Source: Macquaria australasica (lineage: Eukaryota; Chordata; Actinopteri; Centrarchiformes; Percichthyidae). From it: a stretch of DNA of 64,000 nucleotides. Made by a program: the position numbers and the translations under genes. Below are positions 10,601 through 21,100 of the stretch, piece after piece; the stretch's first letter is position 1, and every line of letters begins with the position of its first letter. The stretch spans positions 1 through 64,000 of the forward strand of contig SEMN01000261.1 in NCBI GenBank assembly GCA_005408345.1, in the 5' to 3' direction. The notes under the pieces are model-generated. The model saw only the letters and a list, made by a program, of their open reading frames with translations. It ran no database searches and was not told the origin of the DNA.

Positions 10601-10892
10601 AAAAGTAATTAAGGGTAATTAGCGATCTCAATTACTCATTCCCAAACCATCTCACATGCAGTGGAGCAGAAAATCCAAAGAAAACATTTAAACAAATCAA
10701 CCGTATTCTTAACCACGACCAGGATACGCAGCAGGAACAGTAAGAACGCACACACACACACACACACACACGAACATAGACATACATTGTACCTCTCTTC
10801 TCTTGTGACAGGTCCCATTGGTAAAAGGACAACATGAGGAACATGGATCCCATAAATCCAAGGAGCAGCAGGAATCCTCTGCATGCTGCCAT
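7662..10892 (-). CDS. chst12-like: Carbohydrate sulfotransferase, CHST12-like, copy 1
   Basis: Predicted Golgi type II enzyme that transfers sulfate from PAPS to the 4-O position of GalNAc in chondroitin/dermatan chains (HNK-1ST family). Coding exons, 5' to 3': 10892-10793, 10417-10242, 9969-9826, 8606-8299, 7902-7662. Together they give 322 residues, and all junctions are GT..AG with compatible phases. A signal-anchor span covers about residues 5-25. The 5'-phosphosulfate loop is PKVACTNWKR (91-100) and the 3'-phosphate motif RDPFVRLISAYRDK (153-166). The LCHPC, YDFVGHQETL and LFGY.KP C-terminal signatures are nearest CHST12. N-glycosylation sequons lie at N106, N177 and N278. The non-coding first exon ends at 11299 on its 3' side. 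It differs from copy 2 at residue 120 (Asp here). Mammalian CHST12 is single-exon in its coding part, so this may be another family member or a fish paralogue. Confidence 0.93.
8761..8848. repeat. (CA)n / (TA)n microsatellite
   Basis: A CA run passes into TATACA/TATA repeats immediately next to the Tc1 remnant in intron 4 of copy 1. A second CA/TATACA run at 9397-9450 borders the other side. Confidence 0.9.
8849..9396 (-). mobile_element. Tc1/mariner transposase remnant in intron 4 of copy 1
   Basis: The minus strand encodes the paired-like HTH part of a Tc1 transposase: FNKGQIVMARRLGQSISKTA, QKWSKEGKPVNRRQGHGRPR, then a second helix block HTVHRSLLRMGLRRP. Downstream the frame is shifted, and the first catalytic Asp region reads out of frame (near WPGLMNHGFF). 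The rest of the DDE domain is absent. No inverted terminal repeats remain; both sides abut microsatellites. Inactive. It is unrelated in detail to the Tc1 element in copy 2 intron 4. Confidence 0.88.
9990..10165. repeat. Fish dispersed repeat in intron 3 of copy 1
   Basis: Contains CTAACATTTGCTAAATCGAG and TTATCATGTTGACCATCTTA. These match the teleost dispersed repeat seen again at 12880-13010 and 13395-13490. It is shared with the right arm (about 19490-19665), so it predates the duplication. Confidence 0.7.
10748..10771. repeat. (CA)n microsatellite, intron 2 of copy 1
   Basis: Short CA run. The homologous position in the right arm (18100-18141) is longer, so the array has changed length since duplication. 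Confidence 0.9.
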
Positions 10893-11298
10893 TGCAGCTG
10901 GAGTTATACAATTTGTCAGCCTTTGTAATGAACCACAAACAAGAAAAGGACAAGGACGCTTTAGTGATTAAGGGTAAAAGCTATTATGTCTTATTTATTT
11001 TCCTAATTAAAAACTGTCACAAAACCAGTCACAAGAGATACACATACAAACTGTATCAACACTGCAGAAGAACTGTACTGTAAAACATACTGGACTGTGT
11101 ACAAGTTATTTTGTACCAGTTTTTAATAACACTGTGACTGAGTATGATTCCAACATCCACAATTAAATCAAAGCTGAAGTCACATGCATTTGTTTCAATG
11201 TTCTTCAAAGTAATAACTAAATACATCTAACAAACTCTATTAGTAGAGAACATATACAAGCACATACATCTCACATAATCAATCATAACATCACTCAC

Positions 11299-11400
11299 CT
11301 GGCTGCAAAGTTCTCTGATAGGTGATCTGATCAAACCACTGATCAGTACCTCAGACTACAGAAACATGTCCAGATACTGTTTGCATCCAGCTGAGATCTT
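11299..11400 (-). promoter_or_regulatory. 5' untranslated first exon of sulfotransferase copy 1 (approximate)
   Basis: The minus-strand donor CAG|GTGAGT sits at 11299/11298 and is conserved at 17572/17573 in the right arm. No ATG-initiated coding lies upstream that would join exon 2. The 5' end is not determined. Confidence 0.5.
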
Positions 11401-11427
11401 TACTTAAGGTGCACTGTGTTGACTTTA

Positions 11428-11670
11428 AAGTGAACAGAACTAACTCTGCAAATGAGAAAACAAAACAAATATGAACATATTAATGGAGGTGCAGCAGCCA
11501 ATATTGACTCTGCAACATCCTCGTCCCGGCTGTACAATTCAGCCACGCCTCCTTTCTTATTGACTGACAAGTGTTTAGTCAGATAAAAGTCAATCAATTA
11601 ATTTGTTTTTTTTTTCCCAATCAAATTCATAAGTGAAAAGTGATTTTTTTTTTTTGAAATAACATGATGT
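11428..11670. other. ~243-bp segment just upstream of copy 1, missing from copy 2
   Basis: In the right arm, sequence equivalent to 11427 joins directly to that equivalent to 11671 (about 17445). It is either an insertion on the left or a deletion on the right. It contains two poly(T) runs and no clear ORF. It lies in what should be the proximal promoter of the gene. Confidence 0.75.
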
Positions 11671-11798
11671 AAGTGGTCTCTTCACTACATGAAAATGCAA
11701 GGTCAATGAGACTATTTTGTGATGTTTTGTTGATGTTGTCCGAATGCATTACTCTACATTTTTAGCTAGCAGCATGGCTCGAGGAATGGTAATGTCAG

Positions 11799-11825
11799 TT
11801 GGTTGGTTGGTTGGTTGGTTGGTTG
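11799..11825. repeat. (TTGG)n tetranucleotide repeat
   Basis: About six GGTT units. The right arm lacks the array. Confidence 0.9.
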
Positions 11826-12429
11826 AAATATCTTGACAACTAATGGATGGATTGCCAAGAAATGTTGTACACACATTCATGGTCCCCAGAGGATAAATCA
11901 TAATGACATTGGTGATTTGGTGTTTCCTCTAGCACCACCAACATGTGATTCACTTATGCAGTGAAATATCTCAACATGTGTGTTACCTGAACTCCGCCCA
12001 CAAAAATGTCATAATGTATACTAACAGAAAAGGGGTCTATAGCAGCTTTAAGTACATTTTGCTTGAGCATATAACATTGTCAGTAATTCAGACTGCATAA
12101 TTCAAATGGAACTAGGTAACTGCATTATCAATAGTGTGATCAGCTATTTGTTAAGTAAGACGTACCTGATTCTTCAAAGGCACAACACACACACACAAGT
12201 CAGATCATGATGGCAAGCCAGTTCCTAAGGAGTTGTGTTTCACACCCTGTTGGTGTAATTCATTTTTGCACGTTTTGTTTTACACACTTTACAAATGTTT
12301 TATCAGTATTGCCTGGGCTTAATTCACATTAATTTATAGCTTACCTTTCTTGAATAAAGTCTATATAAGATGAATACAGGTATATTACTGTAGCTGTTTA
12401 CTGCAGATGTTCAATAACCTGTTTAGAGA

Positions 12430-12545
12430 TACTGTCATGGACTGTCAAATTTGAAGAAACTTTTGAAAGAGATCTCAAAAACTGTTGGATGGACTGTCAT
12501 GATACAGTGAATTCAGTACATTCATGTTCCCGTCAGGATAAATTG
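12430..12545. repeat. Fish dispersed repeat, 5' piece
   Basis: Contains AAAACTGTTGGATGGACTGT and ACATTCATGTTCCCGTCAGG, typical of a common teleost repeat. A related but more diverged piece lies at about 11825-11960. The V-SINE-type element interrupts it at 12545. Confidence 0.6.
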
Positions 12546-12870
12546 GAATCACCGGCCGGCTTGCTGGGGCCCTTCTGTGTGGAGTTTGCGTGTTCTCCCC
12601 GTGTCCTTGTGGGTTCTCTCCGGGTACTCCAGCTTCCTCCCATCATCCAAAGACATGCAGGTTAGGTTAACTGGCGACTCTAAACTGCCTGTAGGTGTGA
12701 CTGTGAGAGTGAATGTTTGTCACTCTCACAGTCACACCTACAGTCCAGGATATACCTCGCCTCCAGTCCAGGGTGTACCCCGCCTCTCGCCCAATGTCAG
12801 CTGGGATCGGCTCCAGCCCCCTGCGACCCTCTAAGGATAAGCGGTATAGATAATGGGTGGATGGATTGGT
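12545..12870 (+). mobile_element. V-SINE superfamily (HE1/DANA-like) element, 5' truncated
   Basis: It carries the conserved central core (GTGTGGAGTTTGCGTGTTCT, then TCCGGGTACTCCAGCTTCCT, then CCAAAGACATGCAGGTTAGG). The downstream text is GGGTGTACCCCGCCTCTCGC and it ends in GGATGGATTGG. The tRNA-like head is mostly missing. It sits inside an older dispersed repeat and contains a perfect hairpin at 12689-12743. Confidence 0.75.
12689..12743. repeat. Perfect 24-bp inverted repeat with 7-nt loop
   Basis: The arms at 12689-12712 and 12720-12743 are exact reverse complements (CTGTAGGTGTGACTGTGAGA... against ...TCTCACAGTCACACCTACAG). It is embedded in the V-SINE body, where the ordinary element has a non-palindromic GTGAATGTGAGTGTGAATGG-like stretch. 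Confidence 0.95.
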
Positions 12871-13490
12871 GACAGCCCGCTAAGCCTCAGCTGTACTTCA
12901 TGTGTAGTGCTAATGAGTAAATGTTAGCATGCAGGCAAAACTAAGATGGTGAACATGGTAAACATTATACTTACTGAACATCAGCGTTTTAGCATTGTCA
13001 TTGTAGCGACTTCTCAAAACCTCCATAAGCCGCTGAGAGGCTGAGGCAGGGAACAGGCAACACTTTTGTATGACGCGCCGTTTGAATGATCCAGTTCCAC
13101 TCCTGAAGTTGCGTTTCAAAATTTTATTGTCCAACAGAAAGAAATCCAATATATGAAATGATATGTGCAAAAAATGAACGTGGATGATGAGATTTGCAGT
13201 GCGATTTGCGGTCAACAGAAAATGTGAGAACCCTACTCACCCCCTCTCAGTCCCCGCCATGTAGGTGAACAGGTGAATAAATAGACCGTGATTATTGCCA
13301 GACCAACCCACGTGACATCATGCCATAAGTAATAGGTGAGATGAGCAATAAACAAATGATGTAAATATACATGGCTTCTATAGTCATTGTGAACCTGGTT
13401 GCATGCTGATGTTATCATTTAGCTCAACGCACCTACAGCCTCAGAGAGCTGCTAGTGTGGCTGTAGACTATTAGTCTTGTTGATTGCCAT
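12870..13490. repeat. Fish dispersed repeat, 3' pieces with an internal insertion
   Basis: 12880-13010 has CTAAGATGGTGAACATGGTA and AACATCAGCGTTTTAGCATT. The family resumes at about 13395 with GCATGCTGATGTTATCATTT and ends GTAGACTATTAGTCTTGTTG. The stretch between (about 13010-13395) is foreign to it and unidentified. Minus-strand ORFs across it have no coding support. Confidence 0.6.
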
Positions 13491-13643
13491 ATACATACTA
13501 TACAGAATGTTAAATAATTTATGTCACAATAAAATCTCATGCATTATGGTGCAAAAGTGCACAAAACCTCATACCTACAGTGCACCATTCACACACAACA
13601 CCTCTCCTTCAGTCTGCTGACAGGATCCCGCAGCTCATGAGGT

Positions 13644-14721
13644 AAATCTTTGTTTTTGTCCTTTTTGGAGGGATCTTTTGCACAACAGCAGATTTGCAAG
13701 AATTCCCTGTTTCCCACTCACACATACCAGGTGTCATTAAAAAGACAGTTTCAGTGTCTACACTTGTTAGCTAACTTAAGATCTCTCTGACAAGGTGCAT
13801 GGTTTCAAACTTTGACATAACTGTAACTTGTTATGTCATGCTTGTCCCAGCGTCACAAACATGACATGACAGTTTTGATTTTCCTTCGATCCTACATTAA
13901 CATTTTATAATATGCAGCCTGCATTATGTTCACAGATGGTATGGGCAATTACAGTTATAGTCATTTCAAATGATTAGGTATTAAATGTTTAAAATAACAG
14001 GACACACACTTTTACTGTGTGCATCCTAGACAGCAAAAGCCAGGTGTTTTACCTTGTCGGTGCTGGTGCTCTTCTGGCTCCTGCTGGGCTCTCTCCTCCA
14101 GTAGCTGTGGTCTTGGAGGTGACACAGCACATCACACATCTGTAATGATTAACATACAGTTTAGGAATGGACTCTGCTTAATTCAACACAACTATATTTA
14201 ACTGAACATTGAATACATTTGTTAATCCCTTAAATTAATCAATTAATGAATGTTTCATTTCAATAAACTAGCTATTTTCTACTCTGTATGTATTATTTTT
14301 CTTTTGCTGCAATGTCACATTCAACTTGACAGCACTAAAACTATCCAACTGTAACAGCAACTTACTGAAGGTGGTGGCTAAATGCACGACTGTGTAATAT
14401 GCAACATTTCATTTCATTTCAGGACTTTACACAAGTAAACACTGTAACAATTATCTTGAAAATCAACAGTTGCCTCAGGATTTGGTAGGTTACTTCTGTC
14501 TTCACATTTCAGTTATTTAAACATTTAATATTTTCTAACATTTTACTAAACAAACTTGCCACTGCTTGAAAGTCAGGAGCTGGGGCTATCGAACTTTCGA
14601 CTCCCCAAGGCTGAAATTCAGTTGAGTCGTTGAAGAAAACGGGTTGGAAAGAAGTCTTTAAGTGATTTTAAAATCGTTATATTCTTACATTTTCCATGAT
14701 GAAACAGTAAAAGAGCTGAAC
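13644..14721. repeat. Inverted repeat A, right arm
   Basis: Reverse complement of 1-1078, including the exon at 14053-14139. It may extend past 14721, because the matching left sequence would lie outside the window. A few small indels separate the arms, for example an extra ATTTC near 14412. Confidence 0.93.
14053..14139 (-). pseudogene. Second copy of gene X exon 1, without the rest of the gene
   Basis: It encodes the same 29 codons as 584-670, with intact acceptor and donor. The downstream exons of gene X would lie at lower coordinates on this strand (below 13644). That region holds V-SINE and dispersed-repeat DNA instead, so this is an orphan exon unless it splices to unknown sequence. 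Confidence 0.55.
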
Positions 14722-15323
14722 TGGGGTCAGCGGGGGTCCTTTCTTCGGTGGTCACTTGTTCAGTTTTTTAGAAATCGTCGAGTGAAAGTTTCTCCTCCAA
14801 TGTCTCAGAATCAAATGATTTTGGAACGACTTTCTGGAATATATAGGCACTCCATAGCAACCAGCTTCATACATCAGCACTAAAAATTACTAGCTAATCC
14901 TAACTGGACTGATTAACGATTCACAGTATTGTTTTTATTGACGTTTTTTTTTATTTAGCCTATGGAAAATAAAATATTTAGCAATTATTCCTTTCACGAT
15001 TATATTCCAGCTGTCAGCCCCCACAGTGGATGAGCCAAAGGTATCATGTTGATGACTATGATATTTACATCATCTGCTGTCTGTCACAGTATCACAGATT
15101 TGTTCAAACATGTCAGAATAAATCAGGTGACCAAAACAAATTTTTATGTATTGCCTCCATGGCAAATATATTATATAACACGGTTCCCAAAGCGCTTTAC
15201 AGATTGGTCTCATTCACACACACAATTAATCCATCAATTTCAGTTTCACATTTTTAATTGATATTACACAAAGAAATAACCTGTCCTGCAGGTACACACA
15301 TTCTTTTAAACAATTAAGAAGCG
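14722..15323. other. Non-coding stretch upstream of gene Z
   Basis: No exon that I can support. It probably includes the promoter of the small gene starting at 15324. No clear TATA box or CpG island is visible. Confidence 0.5.
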
Positions 15324-16071
15324 ATGGCAGCAGCAGCTTTGTCCAGAAGCAGAGGAGTGGCTGGTGTCAGAACCACCAAAGGCCTGTTCTTCATCTTCAC
15401 TCTGCTGTGTCTGGTTTGCCTCGCAAGTTCACTGATAGACAAGGACCGACTGGTAAATGAATGGCTGCTTAACCTCCCTTTGCTATAGAAAACAATTTCA
15501 GGTTTATTTGCAAGTCCACAGCCATTGTGAGTCATCACAAGCAAATTTACTGTTGTATGTGTTAATATGTGCTATATTAGAGCTGCTGTCATGCTTATGT
15601 GCCCCGAAATGTAACAGCATGTTGATTCTCACCCTGGATTTGCAGGAAGAGGGCAAGGAAATCCTTCAGCAAGCACAAAAAGAAATGGGCAGACAGAAGG
15701 TGAGTCAGTCAGTTTCCATGTTGCTCACAACAAAGCAGCTGGAGTAACTTTATTGAATACTCTAACTGGATGAAATAACTGTAACTAATTCACAAGTGAC
15801 TTAATGTCCTGCAGTGGACACAACATAATGTAACAACATAGCAAATGGAGATTGTGCCATATCATGAAGTGGTTTTATTTTTCCCCATTAGGCAGAAATT
15901 GCCGCCACTGCAGAGCTCATGAGTGAATATATGACCCACGTGGCTCCAATGATAGCATTTGCAAAGAAAATTTTGAAAGCACCACTACTGGAGGGAGGTC
16001 TGGAGCACATCAAGAGCTACATGGAGGCAACCAAGACTTACGTCGATGATCGAAAAAGTGCCCTGAGATAA
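15324..16071 (+). CDS. Unrecognised small membrane-anchored protein (gene Z), C-terminus altered by insertion
   Basis: Three exons (15324-15452, 15646-15699, 15892-16071), all phase 0 with canonical splice sites, encode 120 residues. Residues about 20-37 (GLFFIFTLLCLVCLASSL) form a signal anchor or signal peptide. The rest is helical and charged (EEGKEILQQAQKEMGRQK; AKKILKAPLLEGGLEHIKSY), suggesting a coiled coil in the lumen or outside the cell. The last residues before the stop (KSALR) come from a retroposon tail inserted at about 16052. After the insert, coding-like sequence resumes (EQNVELEAEMEETVQTLGKV at about 16122). The ancestral protein was therefore probably longer. No family is recognised. 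It lies between the two sulfotransferase arms. Confidence 0.5.
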
Positions 16072-16121
16072 CTTTGTTATGATATGGCGCTATATAAATA
16101 AAATTGAATTGAATTGAATTG
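16052..16121 (+). mobile_element. Retroposon 3' tail inside the gene Z last exon
   Basis: AAAAGTGCCCTGAGATAAC..., then GCGCTATATAAATAAAATTG and three TTGAA units. It is nearly identical to the tail at 7319-7427 in reverse orientation. It supplies the TAA stop at 16069-16071. Probably the end of a LINE/SINE-type element. Confidence 0.7.
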
Positions 16122-16369
16122 AGCAGAATGTGGAGTTAGAGGCAGAAATGGAGGAAACTGTACAGACACTGGGAAAAGTTAACATATTAATCAAATTCAT
16201 TGAGAAGCAATGTCATATGACTGATGACGTCCGAAGCTTCAAACATCACTGGTGCTTCAGAAAGCGCTTCATTGAGTTTGACAGTTTTGAAAGTTTTACA
16301 GCTAAACTATGTGATCGGCACATTACTGGGATAAGAAGAGAGGAGCATAATTGGAAAGTAAGTAAGTAA
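16122..16369 (+). pseudogene. Displaced continuation of gene Z and adjoining repeat ORF
   Basis: The frame GAGCAGAATGTG... gives EQNVELEAEMEETVQTLGKV, in the same style as the preceding exon. From about 16190 (CCGAAGCTTCAAACATCACT) the text looks like a fish dispersed repeat that also appears near 16815-16850, so residues beyond that point are probably not native. Confidence 0.35.
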
Positions 16370-17254
16370 GTATGACAACATTTCCTCCTGATATGAAGTC
16401 ATAATGTAATAAAAGTAACAGGTTATTTAATGAATATCACTCCCCTATCACATCACATTGTGACTCATGTGAAATGTCACATAAACCACAACCATGAAGT
16501 TTAAAAACATGACCCACAGTGGCATTCAGACTAAGCTACACCAAAAAGGCACATTAATGTTTCTTGTCAGCAAAATATTTTATATCTGGGCGTAATTATT
16601 TTACTGTAACATATTGCACAATAACATCTATAGGCTATTTAACGCAGCACTTCTGAACAAAAGTATACAGACTTAGAAATAGCATGCAGTCTTCTTGGAC
16701 TTTTATTGTACACATATGAGAATACAACTATTAATATCAGCGAGGTGTGGTAGTGCTTCGGCCTCAGTCATGATTCGCTGCTATATGTATTACAAGCCAC
16801 CAGGTGTCACTTTGTTTATTGAGTTTGAAGCCCCGAAGCTTTGAATCTTTTTTGGCACAAATAGAACAAAAAGCCCCAAAACTTCAAAAGGCTTCATCGG
16901 CCCATAACTTCTAAAGAGATTAAATGTACAGCTTCACAATGGCAATGTAAACAAGACTTGGAAAATCAAATATAATGGAATAAACTGCTTTCAATGCACA
17001 CAGGAACAAAGAACAAAGGACAAAGGGAACCAGCTCATCCACAGTGCAAACAATGAATAAACTCAAGATACTCAATGCACCTGTGTCAGCTGCCCAATTA
17101 GCTAACATGTGCCTGCTTCCACGGAGTGTCCTCCTGTGCTTCCCAATCCAGCAGTCATTTGACCTCCACTTCCAACACGACCAGACTGGCTGACCTGTAC
17201 AAGCTCACTCAATGGATGGACGATCTGACAGGATTGCATACGGTAGAATGGCCA
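16370..17254. other. Non-coding spacer with dispersed-repeat pieces
   Basis: Contains TTTATTGAGTTTGAAGCCCC and AAAGGCTTCAT motifs of a dispersed repeat. No gene that I can support. Confidence 0.5.
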
Positions 17255-17469
17255 CACACATGTTGAGATATTTCACTGTATAAGTGAATCACATGTTGGT
17301 GGTGCTAGAGGAAACACCAAACCCACTGACATTGCCATTCCTTGAGCCATGCTGCTAGCTAAAAATGTAGAGTAATGCATTCGGACAACATCAACAAAAT
17401 AGTCTCATTTGACCTTGCATTTTCATGTAGTGAAGAGACCACTTAAAGTCAACACAGTGCACCTTAAGT

Positions 17470-17572
17470 AAAGATCTCAGCTGGATGCAAACAGTATCTG
17501 GACATGTTTCTGTAGTCTGAGGTACTGATCAGTGGTTTGATCAGATCACCTATCAGAGAACTTTGCAGCCAG
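17470..17572 (+). promoter_or_regulatory. 5' untranslated first exon of sulfotransferase copy 2 (approximate)
   Basis: The donor CAG|GTGAGT at 17572/17573 matches copy 1. The 5' limit is not known. Confidence 0.5.
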
Positions 17573-17978
17573 GTGAGTGATGTTATGATTGATTATGTGA
17601 GATGTATGTGCTTGTATATGTTCTCTACTAATAGAGTTTGTTAGATGTATTTAGTTATTACTTTGAAGAACATTGAAACAAATGCATGTGACTTCAGCTT
17701 TGATTTAATTGTGGATGTTGGAATCATACTCAGTCACAGTGTTATTAAAAACTGGTACAAAATAACTTGTACACAGTCCAGTATGTTTTACAGTACAGTT
17801 CTTCTGCAGTGTTGATACAGTTTGTATGTGTATCTCTTGTGACTGGTTTTGTGACAGTTTTTAATTAGGAAAATAAATAAGACATAATGGCTTTTACCCT
17901 TAATCACTAAAGCGTCCTTGTCCTTTTCTTGTTTGTGGTTCATTACAAAGGCTGACAAATTGTATAACTCCAGCTGCA

Positions 17979-18097
17979 ATGGCAGCATGCAGAGGATTCC
18001 TGCTGCTCCTTGGATTTATGGGATCCATGTTCCTCATGTTGTCCTTTTACCAATGGGACCTGTCACAAGAGAAGAGAGGTACAGTGTATGTCTATGT

Positions 18098-18145
<48 letters not shown>

Positions 18146-21100
18146 GTTCCTGCTGCGTATCCTGGTCCTAGTTAAGAATACGGTTGAATTGTTTAAATGT
18201 TTTGTTTGTATTTTCTGCTCCACTGCGTGTGAGATGGTTTGGGAATGAGTAAGAGGAGATCTCTGACCTCACCCCTAATTACCTCTGTATTTAACTAAAC
18301 CAGTTCACTTGTTCAGTGTGGCTTTAAAAAATAAATATTGGCCTTTGTCGTCTCATCCAGAGAAAAGCCACACTAAAGCATATTTAATTTATTACTCATT
18401 TTAAAGGTGGGGTATGCAGTTTTCTTTTGGCATCATTGGGCAAAAATGCCATATTAACCGTGCAGCATATTGTAATTCAAGTGGTCTGAGAGCAAACCTC
18501 TACTTCAGCCCCCCCTCTTGCCTCTGTTTTCAGGCTTCAGAAAATCTATCCCGTGACGATAGATTTTAGCCTATCACAGGTTATTTCAGAGAGACGGTGT
18601 GTTCGTATTGGCTAAGCTACAAGAGCAGATGTGTGTGTGCACATCCCATCAGATGGTGAAAGCCTGATTGAATGGCGTAAAATCCTGCCGAAAATCCTGC
18701 AACTTACACCTACAGCAGTGTATAGTACAAAACAACACGTCCCAGCTCCACATAGAGCTTCAGGCGCATTACGTTCAATGCCACAGTGCTCATAACGACG
18801 AGTGGCAAAGAGGCATGATGACAGTGGGGAATAACTTTTGGGGGACAGTGGTGTGTGTGTGGTGTACTAGCCTCTCTTCCCGCTGCTGGACGGCGTTGCA
18901 GCTGCCTCTGAAGCCTGGGATGCTCTGCTCTGCGGCCGCGAAGCGCAGGAGGGGCGTCTTTGAGAAAACAGGTTGCAGCGGGAGGGACCGCGGTCTCGGT
19001 GAGGCTCACGCCGTGAAAAGCGAGCTCTACAAGGGATACGGTTTCACAGGGGAACTGGCTCCTTCTGCTGCCGGTCGAAGTTGTGGGTTTGGTGGGAGGG
19101 GCTTAGCGGAGTGATACGAGGCAGCAGAGAGAGGCGGAAGGTTTTGCCTAGGTTGCACAGATTTTGCCTACCCCAGCTTTAAGTAAAGTTTTAAGTTACA
19201 ATACACATTTTCTTATTCTTCTTATCACAGCAGAGGGGATCCATCAGCTGCAGACACTGAGAAAGCAGCTGCTGAGAGAAACGTGTGATGGTGACAAAGA
19301 GGCATTTTCTGAGGGGAAGTACAGTTTAGAAGACGTGAGTGACAAAGAGCTGGAGAACCTCGTTGTGGATGACAATCATGGCATCATCTACTGTTACATT
19401 CCCAAGGTGATATAGACATGAACACACACTTACAGTACAAACGTGGACATACAGTCTTTGTCTTTTGCAACTGTTTAAGAAGATGCTCGATTTAGCAAAT
19501 GTTAGCATGCTAATACACTAAACTAAGATGGTCAACATGATAAACATTACACCCGTTTAACATCAGCATGTTGGCATTGTTGTTGTGAGCACGTTAGCTG
19601 AAGCACTGCTGTGCCCGAGTACAGCGTCACAGAGCCACTAGCAGGGCTGTAGACTCTTGTTCTTGTTCTTATCTACAGGTGGCATGTACCAACTGGAAGA
19701 GGGTTATGTTTGTCCTGAACCAGAGCGAGCCATATCGTGACCCCATGTCCATAGATGGTAACTTGGTCCACATGCCCAAAATGCTCACTCTCCTAAACAG
19801 CTTCCCAAGAACAGAGATGAAGGTCAGTTCATACAGTGACATCCGAAGTGTCCCTAAAGTTACAAACAGAAAGCGTATCCACCTTTTGTTTCGCAAGACG
19901 AGTGGAGGCAGACTCTGTGTTTACATCAATGATGCTTGGTGATCAAACATGGTCAAAGTTGATGGACAATGTTTCCCAGATGTCGAGTTTAATGTTAAGG
20001 TGCCGACCATCTTGTAAACACTATCTTGTTGCTGCTGTTTACATTCCCCCAGACTTCAAATTAAAAAAACGCACTACAGAATTATTATTTTCTGGGTGTA
20101 TACGTATGTACATAACTGTGTATTTTATTATTTAAATTTAATTTTATCCTATTCTAAACTTAAATATTTGTATGTATGTGTATACAGCGGGTAAAATAAG
20201 TATTTAACACGTCACCATTTTTCTCAGTAAATAAAAAAAGGTGCTATTGACATGAAATTTACACCAGATATTGGTAACAACCCAAGTAATCCATACATAC
20301 AAAGAAACCAAAAATAATAAGTTCAGATATTAAGTTGTGTGTAATAAAATGGAATGACACAGGGAAAAAGTATTGAACACGCTTACTGAAATGTATTTAA
20401 TAATTTAATTTGTACAAAAGCCTTTGTTGGTAATGCCTCCTGTATGGAGAAACTAGTCACATGCATTGCTCAGGTGTGATTTTCGCCCATTCTTCCACAC
20501 AAACAGTCTTCAAATCTTGAAGCTTCCGTGGGCCTCTTCTATGAACTCTGATCTTTAGTTCTTTCCATAGATTTTCAATTGGATTCAAGTCAGGTGATTG
20601 GCTGGGCCATTCTAGCAGCTTTATTTTCTTTCTCTGAAACCAATTGAGAGTGTCCTTGGCTGTGTGTTTGGGATCATTGTCTTGCTGAAATGTCCACCCT
20701 CATTTCATCTTCAGCATCCTGGTAGATTTTTATCAAGAATGTCTCTGTACATTTTTCCATTCATCCTTCCTTCAATTATATGAAGGATGCCAGTACCATA
20801 TGCTGAAAAACAGCCCCACACCATTATGTTCCCACCTCCAAACTTCACTGTTGGTATGGTGTTTTTGGGGTGATGTGCAGTGCCATTTGTCCTCCAAACA
20901 TGGTGTGTATTATGGCATCCAAAGAGTTCAATTTTGGTCTCATCTGACCAGACTATATTCTCCCAGTATTTCACAGGCTTGTCCAAATGTTGTGCATAAA
21001 CTTTAAACGAGCTTCAACATGCTTTTTCTTCAGCAATGGAGTCTTGCATGGTGAGCGTGCATACAGGCCATGGCAGTTGAGTGCATTACTTATTGTTTTC

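Larger units (their letters stand above)
7240..11990 (-). repeat. Inverted repeat B, left arm (contains sulfotransferase copy 1)
   Basis: The whole block is the reverse complement of about 17255-23050, with exons, splice sites and most intron bases matching. Arm-specific differences are a retroposon tail (7319-7427), different Tc1 elements in intron 4, about 243 bp near the 5' end (11428-11670), and absence of the 774-bp TTAA element found in the right arm. The outer limits are approximate. Confidence 0.95.

Noticed and set aside
12910..13215. 101-codon minus-strand ORF with basic residues
   Set aside because: It spans a dispersed-repeat piece and an unidentified insert; no acceptor/donor pattern and no conserved domain.
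18668..19114. 148-codon ORF in sulfotransferase intron 2
   Set aside because: It lies wholly inside the TTAA-flanked element and shows no transposase motifs or splice context.
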